A program made the translations under genes and the position numbers. Shown one piece after another: positions 55,707 through 64,000 of a DNA stretch of 64,000 nucleotides. Numbering within the stretch: the stretch's first letter is position 1; every line of letters begins with the position of its first letter. The notes below the pieces were generated by a model. The model made no database searches. It saw nothing but the letters and a program-made list of their open reading frames with translations, and was not told the DNA's origin. Source of the DNA: Pararhizobium qamdonense (GTDB lineage Bacteria > Pseudomonadota > Alphaproteobacteria > Rhizobiales > Rhizobiaceae); NCBI RefSeq assembly GCF_029277445.1, contig NZ_CP119567.1, positions 248,001 to 312,000 of the forward strand. Reading direction: 5' to 3'.

Positions 55707-56309
55707 ATGGACGAAACCAGCGATATCCTCGACACCGCACGGCAGGACAATATTGCGCGGATTCTCGAGGCGGCGGAGCGGCTGTTCCGGCATTATGGCT
55801 ATGCCAAGACGAATGTCGCCGATATCGCTCGCGATCTTGGCATGTCGCCCGCCAATATCTATCGCTTCTTTGCCTCCAAGACCGAAATTCATCAGGCGAT
55901 CTGCGGCCGCATGCTCGCCGGAAGCTATCAGCAGGCCTTCGAGATCTCGCAGCTGCCGATCAGCGCCGCAGATCGCCTGCGCCGCTATCTGCATGCGGAG
56001 TACCAGCTGATCCTGACCGCGATGCTCGACCATGAAAAGGTCCACGAGATGGTCATCGTCGCCATCGAGCGCGACTGGCACGTCATCGAAAAGCATATCG
56101 ACCGCATGCACCTGTTGCTGGAAGAGATGATCCGCCAGGGCATCGCTGCCGGCGAATTTGCCGAACAGGACGTTGCGGTTGCCGCCCGTTCTTTCGGAGC
56201 GGCGACGGTGATCATGTGCCATCCGCAGCTGGTGGCGCAATGTCTGTCCAAGCCGAACCGGGCGACGCCCGACGAAATTACCGAATTTGCGATTAAAGCC
56301 TTGAGATGA
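55707..56309 (+). CDS. TetR-family transcriptional regulator
   Basis: A 200-residue TetR protein with its DNA-binding domain at residues 12-60 (ILEAAERLFRHYGYAKTNVADIARDLGMSPANIYRFFASK) and a helical ligand domain. It immediately precedes the RND efflux genes on the same strand and follows a long perfect palindrome, so it probably represses itself and the pump and responds to a pump substrate. Confidence 0.93.
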   Translation: MDETSDILDTARQDNIARILEAAERLFRHYGYAKTNVADIARDLGMSPANIYRFFASKTEIHQAICGRMLAGSYQQAFEISQLPISAADRLRRYLHAEYQLILTAMLDHEKVHEMVIVAIERDWHVIEKHIDRMHLLLEEMIRQGIAAGEFAEQDVAVAARSFGAATVIMCHPQLVAQCLSKPNRATPDEITEFAIKALR

Positions 56310-56364
56310 ACGCGGCGCCTGCGGGCCCGCTTCCCCGACTTCATTTTTGACCAGGAGTGCGAAC

Positions 56365-57504
56365 ATGCCTTCGCCAAGCCATAGCTATATCCGTTTGTCT
56401 GTGATTGCCGCCATCTCCGCAGCCGTTTTCGCTTTGTCCGGATGTTCACAGGAAGAGGCCGAAACCAGGGAGATCGTACGGCCGGTCAAGGTAGTCGAGA
56501 TCGCTGCTATCGACACCTCGCGCACGCTCAGCTATTCCGGCACGGTTCGCGCCCGCACCGAAATGAACCTCGGCTTCCGGGTCAACGGCAAGATCACCGA
56601 GCGCCGCGTCGATATCGGCCAGCGGGTGAAATCCGGCGACCTGCTCGCCCGCATCGATCCGACCGATTACGCGCTTGCACTGACCAGCGCTCAGGCAAAC
56701 CTCGACGCCACCGAGCGGCAGGTCGAAACCACGGAGCTTGCCCGCCTGCGTGCCGAGCAGCTGTTTGCCAAGAACGTCTCGCCGAAATCGCAACTCGAGC
56801 AGGCGACGCTCAGCTACAATCAGGCCGTCGCCACCCGTGATGCGGCCCGCTCGGCTCTCGACCAGGCAAAGAACCAGGTCAGCTATACCGATCTGAAGTC
56901 CGATCAGAACGGCATCGTCACGGCGATCAGCGCCGATATCGGCCAGGTGGTCGGCTCCGGAACCCCCGTTGTCAGCGTTGCCGTCGATGGCGAGAAGGAA
57001 GTGCTGGTCGCCATACCCGAAACGGATATCGCCCAGTTCAAGCCCGGCAAGGTGGTGACCGTCGGGTTCTGGTCGGATGCCGCTTTGATGCTTGAGGGCA
57101 AGGTGCGGGAAGTCGCCGGCAGCGCCGAACCGCAGTCGCGCACCTTCGCTGTTCGCATCAGCCTGCCAAGCGATCCGAATGTTCTGCTCGGGATGACGGC
57201 CGGCATCGTCGCTGCTGCCGCCGATACGCAGAAACTGGTCTCCATTCCCCTGAGCGCGCTCGCTAAAAAGGACGAGCAATCGATCGTCTGGACTGTCGAT
57301 CGCACCGCAGGCACCGTGCATTCCCGTCCCGTCGAGGTCGCCGATTTCACCAATGACGGCGTGCGGATCGCGCAAGGATTGGAGCCTGGCGATGTGGTGG
57401 TCGCTGCCGGCACGCAATTCATGACCGAAGGCCTGAAGGTGAAGCTCGGCAGCGATGCCACGCAACAATCCGCCGACGCCGGCAATACACAGCTTGTGCG
57501 CTGA
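56365..57504 (+). CDS. RND efflux periplasmic adaptor (membrane fusion protein), lipoprotein
   Basis: A 379-residue HlyD/AcrA-type adaptor. The signal peptide ends in a lipobox-like LSGC near residue 28, so it should be lipid-anchored. The biotinyl-lipoyl-like (RVNGKITERRVDIGQRVKSGD), coiled-coil hairpin (about 95-160) and beta-barrel domains follow in order. I chose the ATG at 56365, which has AGGAG upstream, over the TTG at 56347. It links the pump at 57535 to an outer-membrane channel, whose gene is not in the window. Confidence 0.92.
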   Translation: MPSPSHSYIRLSVIAAISAAVFALSGCSQEEAETREIVRPVKVVEIAAIDTSRTLSYSGTVRARTEMNLGFRVNGKITERRVDIGQRVKSGDLLARIDPTDYALALTSAQANLDATERQVETTELARLRAEQLFAKNVSPKSQLEQATLSYNQAVATRDAARSALDQAKNQVSYTDLKSDQNGIVTAISADIGQVVGSGTPVVSVAVDGEKEVLVAIPETDIAQFKPGKVVTVGFWSDAALMLEGKVREVAGSAEPQSRTFAVRISLPSDPNVLLGMTAGIVAAAADTQKLVSIPLSALAKKDEQSIVWTVDRTAGTVHSRPVEVADFTNDGVRIAQGLEPGDVVVAAGTQFMTEGLKVKLGSDATQQSADAGNTQLVR

Positions 57505-57534
57505 CCCCAGCTCCATCGAAAGCGGAACAATGCG

Positions 57535-60500
57535 ATGACCTCTTCCACCGACCAAAAACAGTCCTTCAACCTATCGCGCTGGGCGATTGCACATCCCAGC
57601 ATCGCGCGGTTCCTGTTCGGGCTGATCCTGATCACCGGCGTGCTCGGCCTGATGCGCATGGGCCAGAAGGAGGATCCTGATTTCACCTTCCGCGTCATGG
57701 TCGTGCAGGCGATCTGGCCGGGCGCGTCGATCCAGGACATGGAAGATCAGGTCGTCAACAAGATCGAGCGCAAGCTGCAGGAAACCCCGCATCTCGATTT
57801 CGTCCGCTCCTACACGCGTCCCGGCAGCGCCATCATCACCCTCCAGGTCAAGGGCGACACCAATGCCACCCAGGTTGCCGATGCCTTCTACCAGGTGCGC
57901 AAGAAGGTCGGCGATATCGCCAATGAGCTGCCGCAGGGCCTGCTCGGTCCGTATTTCAACGATGAATTCGGCGACACCTTCGTGACTTTGCATTCGTTGA
58001 GCGGCGAGGACTACAGCTACCCCGAACTGAAGACATTCGCCATCCAGGCGCGCGACATGCTGCTGACGACGCCGGGCGTCGAGAAGGCCGTCATCATCGG
58101 CGACCAGCCGGAAAAGATCTATATCGACATCTCCTCTGCCGTGCTCGCCTCGCGCGGCCTGACGCTCACCGACGTACAGAATGCCATCAAGGGACAGAAC
58201 AATGTCGATCCCGCCGGTTCCGTCGATACCGGCACGCGTTCCGTGCGGATTTCGGTCGAGGGCGGGGTGACAAAACCGGCCGATATCCGCGAGCTGCGGC
58301 TGCGCTCCGGCAACGAGATCACCCGTCTCGGCGATATCGCCACCGTCTCCTCAGGTCTGGAGGATCCCTATCAGCGCAAGTATCGTTTCAACGGCCAGGA
58401 TAGTGTGCAGATCGGCGTGGTCATGGCCAAGGGCTACAAGGTGACCGATGTCGGCGCTGCGGTCGAGGAAACCTACAAGCGGTTTGAAACCGCGCTGCCC
58501 TATGGGGTCACCGTTGCTCAGATCGCCGACCAGCCGGAGGTTGTCACCGAAGCCGTCGGTGAATTCATGAAGGCGCTCGGGGAAGCGCTTGTCATCGTGC
58601 TCGTCGTGTCCTTCCTGTCGATCGGCTGGCGCTCGGGCCTCGTGATCGCCATTGCCATCCCGCTCGTTCTGGCCGCCACCTTTGCCATCATGTACGAACT
58701 CGGCATCGACCTGCAGCGCATCTCGCTGGGGGCGCTGATCATCGCGCTCGGGCTTCTCGTCGATGACGCCATGATCGTCGTCGAACTGATGGAGCGCAAG
58801 CTGGAGGAGGGGCTCGACAAGCTCGACGCCGCCAGCTTTGCCTATACATCGACGGCATTCCCGATGCTGACCGGCACGCTGATCACCACGGCCGGCTTCA
58901 TCCCGGTCGGATTCGCAGCCTCGACGGCCGGTGAATATGTGCGCTCGCTGTTTTATGTCGTCGGCATCGCGCTGGTCGTCTCCTGGTTCGTGGCCGTCTA
59001 TTTCACGCCCTGGCTCGGCTACATGATCCTCAAGCAGCGTGCCCATGCCGGCAGCCATCACGACGTCTTCGATACGCGTTTCTATCGCCGCCTGCGCTTG
59101 ACCGTCGGCTGGGCGGTGCGCCACCGCGTGATCGTGCTGTCGCTGACGCTCGTCACCTTCGCGGCCAGTCTGTTTGCCTTCCAGTTCATTCCGAAGAACT
59201 TCTTTCCGCAATCATCGCGCCCGGAAATCCTTGTCGATCTCTGGCTCCCCGAAGGCACAAGCATCAAGGAAGTGGAAAGCCAGGCAAAGGCGCTGGAAGC
59301 GAAAATCCTTGACGACAAGGACAAGAAGTTCATCGCCACCTATATCGGTGAAGGCGCGCCGCGCTTCTTCCTGCCGCTCGACCAGCAACTGCGCAATCCC
59401 AATTTCGCCCAGCTTCTCGTCATGGCCAATGACGAACCCGCCCGCGAACGGCTGATCGTCAAGCTTCGCAGCATTCTGGCCGAGGACTTCCCGTCCGTTC
59501 GCGGCAAGGTCGATCGCCTGTTCCTCGGTCCTCCGACCGGCTGGCCGGTCCAGATGCGCGTGACCGGGCAGGACCGCGCGGAAGTGCGCCGTATCGCCGA
59601 TCAGGTAAAGGCGAAGTTCGCGGAGAACCCTGAGCTTGGCGCCATTCACGACGATTGGCTGGAGCCCGTCCCGGCGATGAAGCTGATCATCGACCAGGAT
59701 CGCGCCCGCGCGCTCGGCGTCTCCTCGCAACGCATCCGCCAGATGCTGCAGGCGACGATGAGCGGTGCGCCGCTCGACGATTTCCGGGACGGCGAGGAAA
59801 CGGTCTCCATCGTTGCCCGCGAACCGGATGCCAACCGCCACCTCCTGTCGGCGGTGCATTCGATCTACGTGCCGACTGATTTTGGCAGCTATGTGCCTTT
59901 GTCGCAGGTTGCCAAGGTGGTGCCCGTTCTCGAGCAGGGCGTCGAATGGCGCCGCAACCGCCTGCCGACAATCACGGTGCGCGGCACGCTGCCCGACAAT
60001 GTGCAGCCGAACGACGTGGCGATGAAACTCTATGCCGACATGAAGCCGCTGCGCGACAGCCTTGCGCCGGGGTATTCGGTCGAAATCCAGGGCGGAGCGG
60101 AAGATGCGGCCGAAAGCCAGCAGTCGATCGCCGACAAGGCGCCGGTCATGCTTGCCGTCATCGTCGTGCTCCTGATGATCCAGCTCCAGCATTTCGGCAA
60201 GGCGATGCTGGTTCTGGCAACCGGTCCGCTCGGCATCATTGGTGCTGCCGCCGCGCTGTTGATCAGTGGCGCCCCCTTCGGTTTCGTCGCCATCCTCGGC
60301 GTCATCGCGCTGCTCGGCATCATCATGCGCAACTCGATCATCCTCGTCGACCAGATCGACCAGGATATTGCCGCAGGCATGGAGCGGACGGAAGCAATCG
60401 TCGGCTCGGCGGTGCGGCGTTTCCGGCCGATCGTGCTGACGGCGATGACGGCGGTCCTGGCGCTGATCCCGATTTCGCGCGGCGTCTTCTGGGGGCCGCT

Positions 60501-60678
60501 CGCCTATGCGATGATGGGCGGCATTCTGGTTGCCACCGTGCTGACCATCCTCGTCCTTCCGGCCGGATATGCGTTGTTCTTCGGCAAGGCACCGAAGGAC
60601 AAGGTTGCCGGGCCGGAGAAAGCCGGCGATGAGCCGAAGGCATCCGTGTCCTATCCGGCCGCGATCGCCGCAGAATGA
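57535..60678 (+). CDS. RND efflux inner-membrane transporter (AcrB/MdtB-like)
   Basis: A 1047-residue RND pump with 12 transmembrane helices and two large periplasmic loops. Transmembrane helix 4 carries LGLLVDDAMIVVELMER, containing the DD pair needed for proton relay. Characteristic segments include QEDPDFTFRVMVV-like QKEDPDFTFRVM near residue 45. Energised by proton flux, it exports drugs or other lipophilic compounds. It starts 30 bp after the adaptor gene. Confidence 0.95.
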   Translation: MTSSTDQKQSFNLSRWAIAHPSIARFLFGLILITGVLGLMRMGQKEDPDFTFRVMVVQAIWPGASIQDMEDQVVNKIERKLQETPHLDFVRSYTRPGSAIITLQVKGDTNATQVADAFYQVRKKVGDIANELPQGLLGPYFNDEFGDTFVTLHSLSGEDYSYPELKTFAIQARDMLLTTPGVEKAVIIGDQPEKIYIDISSAVLASRGLTLTDVQNAIKGQNNVDPAGSVDTGTRSVRISVEGGVTKPADIRELRLRSGNEITRLGDIATVSSGLEDPYQRKYRFNGQDSVQIGVVMAKGYKVTDVGAAVEETYKRFETALPYGVTVAQIADQPEVVTEAVGEFMKALGEALVIVLVVSFLSIGWRSGLVIAIAIPLVLAATFAIMYELGIDLQRISLGALIIALGLLVDDAMIVVELMERKLEEGLDKLDAASFAYTSTAFPMLTGTLITTAGFIPVGFAASTAGEYVRSLFYVVGIALVVSWFVAVYFTPWLGYMILKQRAHAGSHHDVFDTRFYRRLRLTVGWAVRHRVIVLSLTLVTFAASLFAFQFIPKNFFPQSSRPEILVDLWLPEGTSIKEVESQAKALEAKILDDKDKKFIATYIGEGAPRFFLPLDQQLRNPNFAQLLVMANDEPARERLIVKLRSILAEDFPSVRGKVDRLFLGPPTGWPVQMRVTGQDRAEVRRIADQVKAKFAENPELGAIHDDWLEPVPAMKLIIDQDRARALGVSSQRIRQMLQATMSGAPLDDFRDGEETVSIVAREPDANRHLLSAVHSIYVPTDFGSYVPLSQVAKVVPVLEQGVEWRRNRLPTITVRGTLPDNVQPNDVAMKLYADMKPLRDSLAPGYSVEIQGGAEDAAESQQSIADKAPVMLAVIVVLLMIQLQHFGKAMLVLATGPLGIIGAAAALLISGAPFGFVAILGVIALLGIIMRNSIILVDQIDQDIAAGMERTEAIVGSAVRRFRPIVLTAMTAVLALIPISRGVFWGPLAYAMMGGILVATVLTILVLPAGYALFFGKAPKDKVAGPEKAGDEPKASVSYPAAIAAE

Positions 60679-60856
60679 ACCGGCCTCTGCGACGGCACTC
60701 TATGGAAGCTGCCGTCGCGCAGCAATGCAAGTAGCGAAGGAAGGTCTGGCGTTGAACCGATTTAGTCCAAGGTCAGCCATCTGCTACGCGCATAGCGCAT
60801 GGCTGCTCTGCAAAATTCTGCCTACGATTTAAGCTGAATCGATGTATATTCAACTC

Positions 60857-61014
60857 ATCGAAGTGATGCACCTCCTCCCGCAAAGCTTCGATATGTAAGT
60901 GGCCTCACTCCTCCTCCCAGAGGGCACTTGCGGAATGGCAACACTCCTCCTCCCAGTTGCCGTTCGGTTTTATTCGAAAGCCTGCCGCACCTCCTCCCGC
61001 GGCAGGCTTTTTCG
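60857..61014 (+). ncRNA. Tandem hairpin RNA with CCTCCTCCC loops (anti-Shine-Dalgarno, cuckoo/alpha-r14-like)
   Basis: Four consecutive stem-loops each show CCTCCTCCC or CTCCTCCTCCC in the loop. H1 (60857-60892) has the stem ATCGAAG/CTTCGAT. H2 (60897-60929) has AAGTGGCCTC/GAGGGCACTT with one mismatch. H3 (60933-60965) has GAATGGCAAC/GTTGCCGTTC with one G-U pair. H4 (60977-61010) has a 12-bp stem, AAAGCCTGCCGC/GCGGCAGGCTTT, and ends TTTTT, so it is also the terminator. Known alphaproteobacterial cuckoo RNAs carry such loops, which match Shine-Dalgarno sequences. The 5' end, and whether it is one RNA or two, cannot be fixed here. Confidence 0.8.
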
Positions 61015-61108
61015 ATTCTGAGCCTTTTTCTCTTTGTTTCCCTGACAGACATGAAAAACCGCCGCGAAATTCGACCTCGCGACGGCTCAGGCAGTTTTTG
61101 TTTTTCGA

Positions 61109-62119
61109 TCAGCGAAGCGGCGGCGCGTAGACGAGGCCGCCATTGTTCCACAGGTTGTTCAGGCCGCGCTCGATCTTCAGCGGGCTATCCTTGCCCAGAT
61201 GGCGCTCGAAGACTTCACCATAGTTGCCGACGGCCGAAATCGCCTGGAAAGCCCATTTCGGATCGAGGCCGAAATTCTTCGAAATCGCGCCGTCAGCACC
61301 GAGGAAGCGCTTCTGCGCCACAGTGCCGTCTTCCGCCGTCTTTGCCGCACTGTCCTTGGTGATGCCGAGTTCCTCCGCCTCGATCATCGCAAACAGGGTC
61401 CAGCGGACAATCTTGAACCACTGCTCGTCGCCCTGGCGAACGGCTGGGCCGAGCGGCTCCTTGGAGATGACCTCGGGCAGAACCATGTAGTTGTCGGGAT
61501 CGGTCAGCGTCAGGCGCTGGGCGTAGAGAGCCGATGCATCCGTCGAATAGACGTCGCAGCGGCCGGTTCCGAATGCCTGCACGGTCTGGTCGGGCTTTTC
61601 GAAGGCGATCACGTTGTACTGAATGTTGTTGGCGCTGAAATAGTCCGCCATGTTCTGTTCGGTCGTGGTGCCGGTTTCGGTGCAGACCGAAGCCCCCGAT
61701 AATTCCTTGGCGCTCTTGACGCCGAGATCCTTGCGGATCATGAAGGCCTGGCCGTCATAATAGTTGGCGCCGACAAAGCTCATGCCGAGATCGGTATCGC
61801 GCGACAGCGTCCAGGTGGTCTGGCGCGACAGGAGATCGACTTCGCCCGATTGCAGGGCGGCGAACCGCTCCTTGGTGGAGAGTGGCACATATTGCACCTT
61901 GCTGGAATCGCCGAGCGTGGCCGCCGCAACCGCACGGCAGAAATCCACGTCGAAGCCTGCCCATTCACCCTTGTCATTCGGGCTCGAAAAGCCGAGCACG
62001 CCTTGGCTGACGCCGCAGCGTAGCGCGCCGCGTTCCCGCGCGATCTCCAGCGTGCCCGCCTGTGCTGCAGTTCCAGCCAGCGTTGCCGCTGCCAATAGTC
62101 CAAAAATTGCTGTTTTCAT
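61109..62119 (-). CDS. Amino-acid ABC transporter periplasmic binding protein (AapJ/BztA-like)
   Basis: A 336-residue binding protein with a signal peptide (MKTAIFGLLAAATLAGTAAQ) and the family 3 pattern: LEIARERGALRCGVSQGVLGFSSPN, then AGFDVDFCRAVAAATLGD, and SRQTTWTLSRDTDLGMSFVG. It fits general L-amino-acid binding proteins of rhizobia (AapJ). No permease or ATPase genes are adjacent, unlike aap operons; they could lie elsewhere. The gene lies between a non-coding RNA and the partial kinase/lyase fusion, on the same strand as the latter. Confidence 0.9.
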   Translation of the reverse strand: MKTAIFGLLAAATLAGTAAQAGTLEIARERGALRCGVSQGVLGFSSPNDKGEWAGFDVDFCRAVAAATLGDSSKVQYVPLSTKERFAALQSGEVDLLSRQTTWTLSRDTDLGMSFVGANYYDGQAFMIRKDLGVKSAKELSGASVCTETGTTTEQNMADYFSANNIQYNVIAFEKPDQTVQAFGTGRCDVYSTDASALYAQRLTLTDPDNYMVLPEVISKEPLGPAVRQGDEQWFKIVRWTLFAMIEAEELGITKDSAAKTAEDGTVAQKRFLGADGAISKNFGLDPKWAFQAISAVGNYGEVFERHLGKDSPLKIERGLNNLWNNGGLVYAPPLR

Positions 62120-62221
62120 GATGTCGTTCTCCTCCGGTTTTTAAGTCGCACCTGCTCCGTCCGGGCAGCGCCAAGCGCTGCCAAGCTCTTTCTTGTTGGT
62201 TCTTTGCTATTGGCCGGGCCG

Positions 62222-64000
62222 TCAGCCCCGCGCCGTGACCGCCTCGAATGTGTCGTCAAGCACGGACAACAGATGGTCCGCATCGCGTTTCAAGAAGATC
62301 ATCGGCGGGCGCATCTTCAGCACGTTGTCATGCGGCCCCTCAGTCCCCATCAGCACGCCGCGGTGGCGCGCGCCGTTCGATACCGCCCGGGCAAAATCCG
62401 TCGCCGGTGCCTTGGTCTTGCGGTCGGTCACGAGTTCGATGCCGAGGAAAAGCCCCATGCCACGTACGTCGCCGATCACCTCGTAACGCGCCTGCATCTT
62501 GCGGAAGCCGTCCATCAGGTAAGTGCCGATCGCAAGCGCATTGCCACGCAGGTCCTGGCCTTCGATCACATCGAGCACGGCAAGGCCGACGGCGCAGGAG
62601 ACCGGGTTACCGCCGAACGTGTTGAAATATTCCATGCCGTTGTTGAAGCTGCCGGCAATCTCGCGGGTGGTGACGACGGCCGCCAACGGATGGCCATTGC
62701 CGATCGGTTTGCCCATGGTGACGATATCGGGAACGACGCCCTGGTCTTCGAACGCCCACCAGTGGCTGCCCACCCGGCCGAAACCGACCTGGACCTCATC
62801 GGCGATGCAGACACCGCCGGCGTCGCGCACCATCCGGTAGACTTCTTTCAAATACCCTTCCGGCAGGAACACCTGACCGGCAACGCTCGGGATCGATTCG
62901 GCGATGAAGAAGCCGGGGCCTTCGCCCTTTACCTGCATCTGCGCAATCAGTTCGGCAACGCTCTCGGCATAGCGCTTGCCATGCTCTCCGGCCGCCCAAT
63001 CGGCCGGTGCGCGATAGCTGTCGGGAACGGGTGCAACATGCACATGCGGCTTCTTTTCTTTTCCGCCCTTGCGTCGGAACTTGTACGGGCTGATGTCGAT
63101 CAGCTCCTGTGTCGTGCCGTGATAGGCCCAGTCGAGCACGATGGCGTTTTCGCGGCCGGTATGGGCGCGCATCATCCGCAGCGCCAGGCCATTGGCTTCC
63201 GAGCCGCTGTTGACGAAACCGGCCACCGTCAGTTCCTTCGGCAGCGTCGCGGTCAGCCGCTCGGCATAGGCAACGATATTGTCGTGCAGGTAGCGCGTGT
63301 TGGTGTTGAGCACCGACGCCTGGCGCGCCATCGCCTCCACCACGGCCGGATGCGCATGGCCGATATGGCAGACATTGTTGAAGCAATCGAGATAGGCCCG
63401 GCCGCTGTCATCGATCATCCAGACGCCATCGCCGCGCACGAACTTGATGGGCTTGTCATAGGAAATCGACAGGTTGGGAACCAGCAGCTCGCGGCGTAGC
63501 GTGACGATCTCCTCATGCGACCGCCCGCTCTTCTCATAGAATTCCGGTGCGATACCGGCAAAGGCGTTGGCATCGGGGAAAAGCTCGGCCCAAACATCGA
63601 GATAGCGCTCCTCGCCGACGCCGAGGATTTCGGTGGCGGAAAGCCGCGTATCGACCGAGAGCTGCAGGTGCAGATGCGGCGCCCAGCCGCCGTTTTCGGC
63701 AGGCGCACCCATTTCGCCGACGAGCGCGCCCGCTTCCAGGTGGTCTCCCGCCTTCAAGCGGCTAAGCGCTTCGTGGGCAAGATGGCCCCAGAGGCTGACG
63801 AAGGCCGGGCAACCCTCCGGTTCATGGCGCAGCGCAATCAGGCAGCCGTAGCCGAGCGGGTCCGGCTCGATCTCGACACTGACGACCGTGGCAGCGATCG
63901 GCGTGTAGAGCCGGGTGCCCGCAGCCATGAACAGGTCAAGGCCGAGATGGCGGGTGCGGCGCGTGTCCTCAATCAGCCGCGATACGAACATCTCGCCGGA
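62222..64000 (-). CDS. Kinase / M23 / class III aminotransferase fusion, partial (5' end outside the window)
   Basis: The frame is open to the window edge, so the 590 residues visible are the C-terminal part of a longer protein. The M23 peptidase-like domain has intact zinc ligands: HLGLD near the start and HLHLQ later. The class III PLP domain has [29 protein letters not shown] and the Schiff-base lysine in [13 protein letters not shown]. It is a paralogue of the protein at 39241-42165, so an APH kinase domain is expected upstream. It is preceded on its strand by nothing visible; the amino-acid-binding protein follows it by about 100 bp. Confidence 0.85.
   Translation of the reverse strand, partial: SGEMFVSRLIEDTRRTRHLGLDLFMAAGTRLYTPIAATVVSVEIEPDPLGYGCLIALRHEPEGCPAFVSLWGHLAHEALSRLKAGDHLEAGALVGEMGAPAENGGWAPHLHLQLSVDTRLSATEILGVGEERYLDVWAELFPDANAFAGIAPEFYEKSGRSHEEIVTLRRELLVPNLSISYDKPIKFVRGDGVWMIDDSGRAYLDCFNNVCHIGHAHPAVVEAMARQASVLNTNTRYLHDNIVAYAERLTATLPKELTVAGFVNSGSEANGLALRMMRAHTGRENAIVLDWAYHGTTQELIDISPYKFRRKGGKEKKPHVHVAPVPDSYRAPADWAAGEHGKRYAESVAELIAQMQVKGEGPGFFIAESIPSVAGQVFLPEGYLKEVYRMVRDAGGVCIADEVQVGFGRVGSHWWAFEDQGVVPDIVTMGKPIGNGHPLAAVVTTREIAGSFNNGMEYFNTFGGNPVSCAVGLAVLDVIEGQDLRGNALAIGTYLMDGFRKMQARYEVIGDVRGMGLFLGIELVTDRKTKAPATDFARAVSNGARHRGVLMGTEGPHDNVLKMRPPMIFLKRDADHLLSVLDDTFEAVTARG

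Noticed and set aside
60857..61014. Regularly spaced CTCCTCCC repeats as a possible CRISPR array or as ribosome sites on the minus strand
   Set aside because: The repeats are only 9-11 bp, the intervening sequences form stems around them, no cas genes are near, and no start codons follow on the minus strand.

Overview
The window looks like a chromosome or chromid segment of a member of the Rhizobiaceae (Rhizobium, Agrobacterium or Ensifer-like). The grounds are high GC content and a dctA/dctBD locus with the rhizobial arrangement. An ExsH-type glycanase, a DUF1127 peptide and candidate RirA-type TGA-N9-TCA boxes at a ferric-iron ABC operon point the same way. So does a non-coding RNA region whose hairpin loops display CCTCCTCCC, as in alphaproteobacterial anti-Shine-Dalgarno (cuckoo/alpha-r14) RNAs. 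No rRNA, tRNA, insertion sequence, prophage or CRISPR array was seen. It is a dense catabolism, transport and regulation region, not an obvious mobile island.

Layout. 0-4.6 kb: an HD-GYP protein, then a DUF1537 kinase plus RuBisCO-like protein pair opposite a NanR-type regulator, probably branched-sugar-acid (isoapionate-type) catabolism. 4.6-5.4 kb: four very small genes, two with a 4-base overlap. 5.6-10.5 kb: dctA with a sigma-54 promoter and DctD-like sites, divergent from dctBD. 10.5-17.9 kb: a five-gene 5-oxoproline locus (biotin carboxylase, fused PxpBC, DUF1445, PxpA, NRAMP-like carrier) opposite a GntR regulator. 18-21.2 kb: ExsH-like glycanase, thioesterase, acylphosphatase and small proteins. 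21.4-25.4 kb: an fbpC-A-B ferric iron importer. 25.4-28.1 kb: a cyclodeaminase / DauR-like regulator / aminotransferase operon. 28.2-31.3 kb: an ABC-F ATPase preceded by a leader peptide and mutually exclusive RNA structures, then an HPP-CBS protein.

31.3-37.8 kb: an AfuABC-like importer with an inositol-monophosphatase-family enzyme, divergent from a LacI regulator, with two matching operators between them; this suggests sugar-phosphate uptake. 37.8-39.1 kb: Nudix, a small exported protein and DUF1127. 39.2-51 kb: a three-domain kinase/M23-like/aminotransferase fusion, an amidohydrolase, a PotABCD-type polyamine importer, an acetylpolyamine deacetylase, a carbamoylputrescine amidase and a serine hydrolase, together an amine-catabolism block. 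51-54.6 kb: DUF2161, a GreA/GreB-like factor, a low-affinity iron permease family protein, a PNPOx-fold protein and a GST. 54.7-60.7 kb: LysR and TetR regulators and an RND efflux pair, with a 24-bp perfect inverted repeat before tetR. 60.86-61.01 kb: four tandem hairpins with CCTCCTCCC loops. 61.1-64 kb: an amino-acid-binding protein and a second copy of the three-domain fusion, cut by the window end.

Most interesting points: (1) the two kinase/M23/aminotransferase fusions, one with lost M23 metal ligands; (2) the leader peptide and alternative RNA folds before the ABC-F gene; (3) the four-hairpin anti-SD RNA; (4) the possible D-glutamate to 5-oxoproline to glutamate locus with its own biotin carboxylase; (5) the small-protein cluster. 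All motif and fold calls were made by eye from the sequence, and no database search was run.
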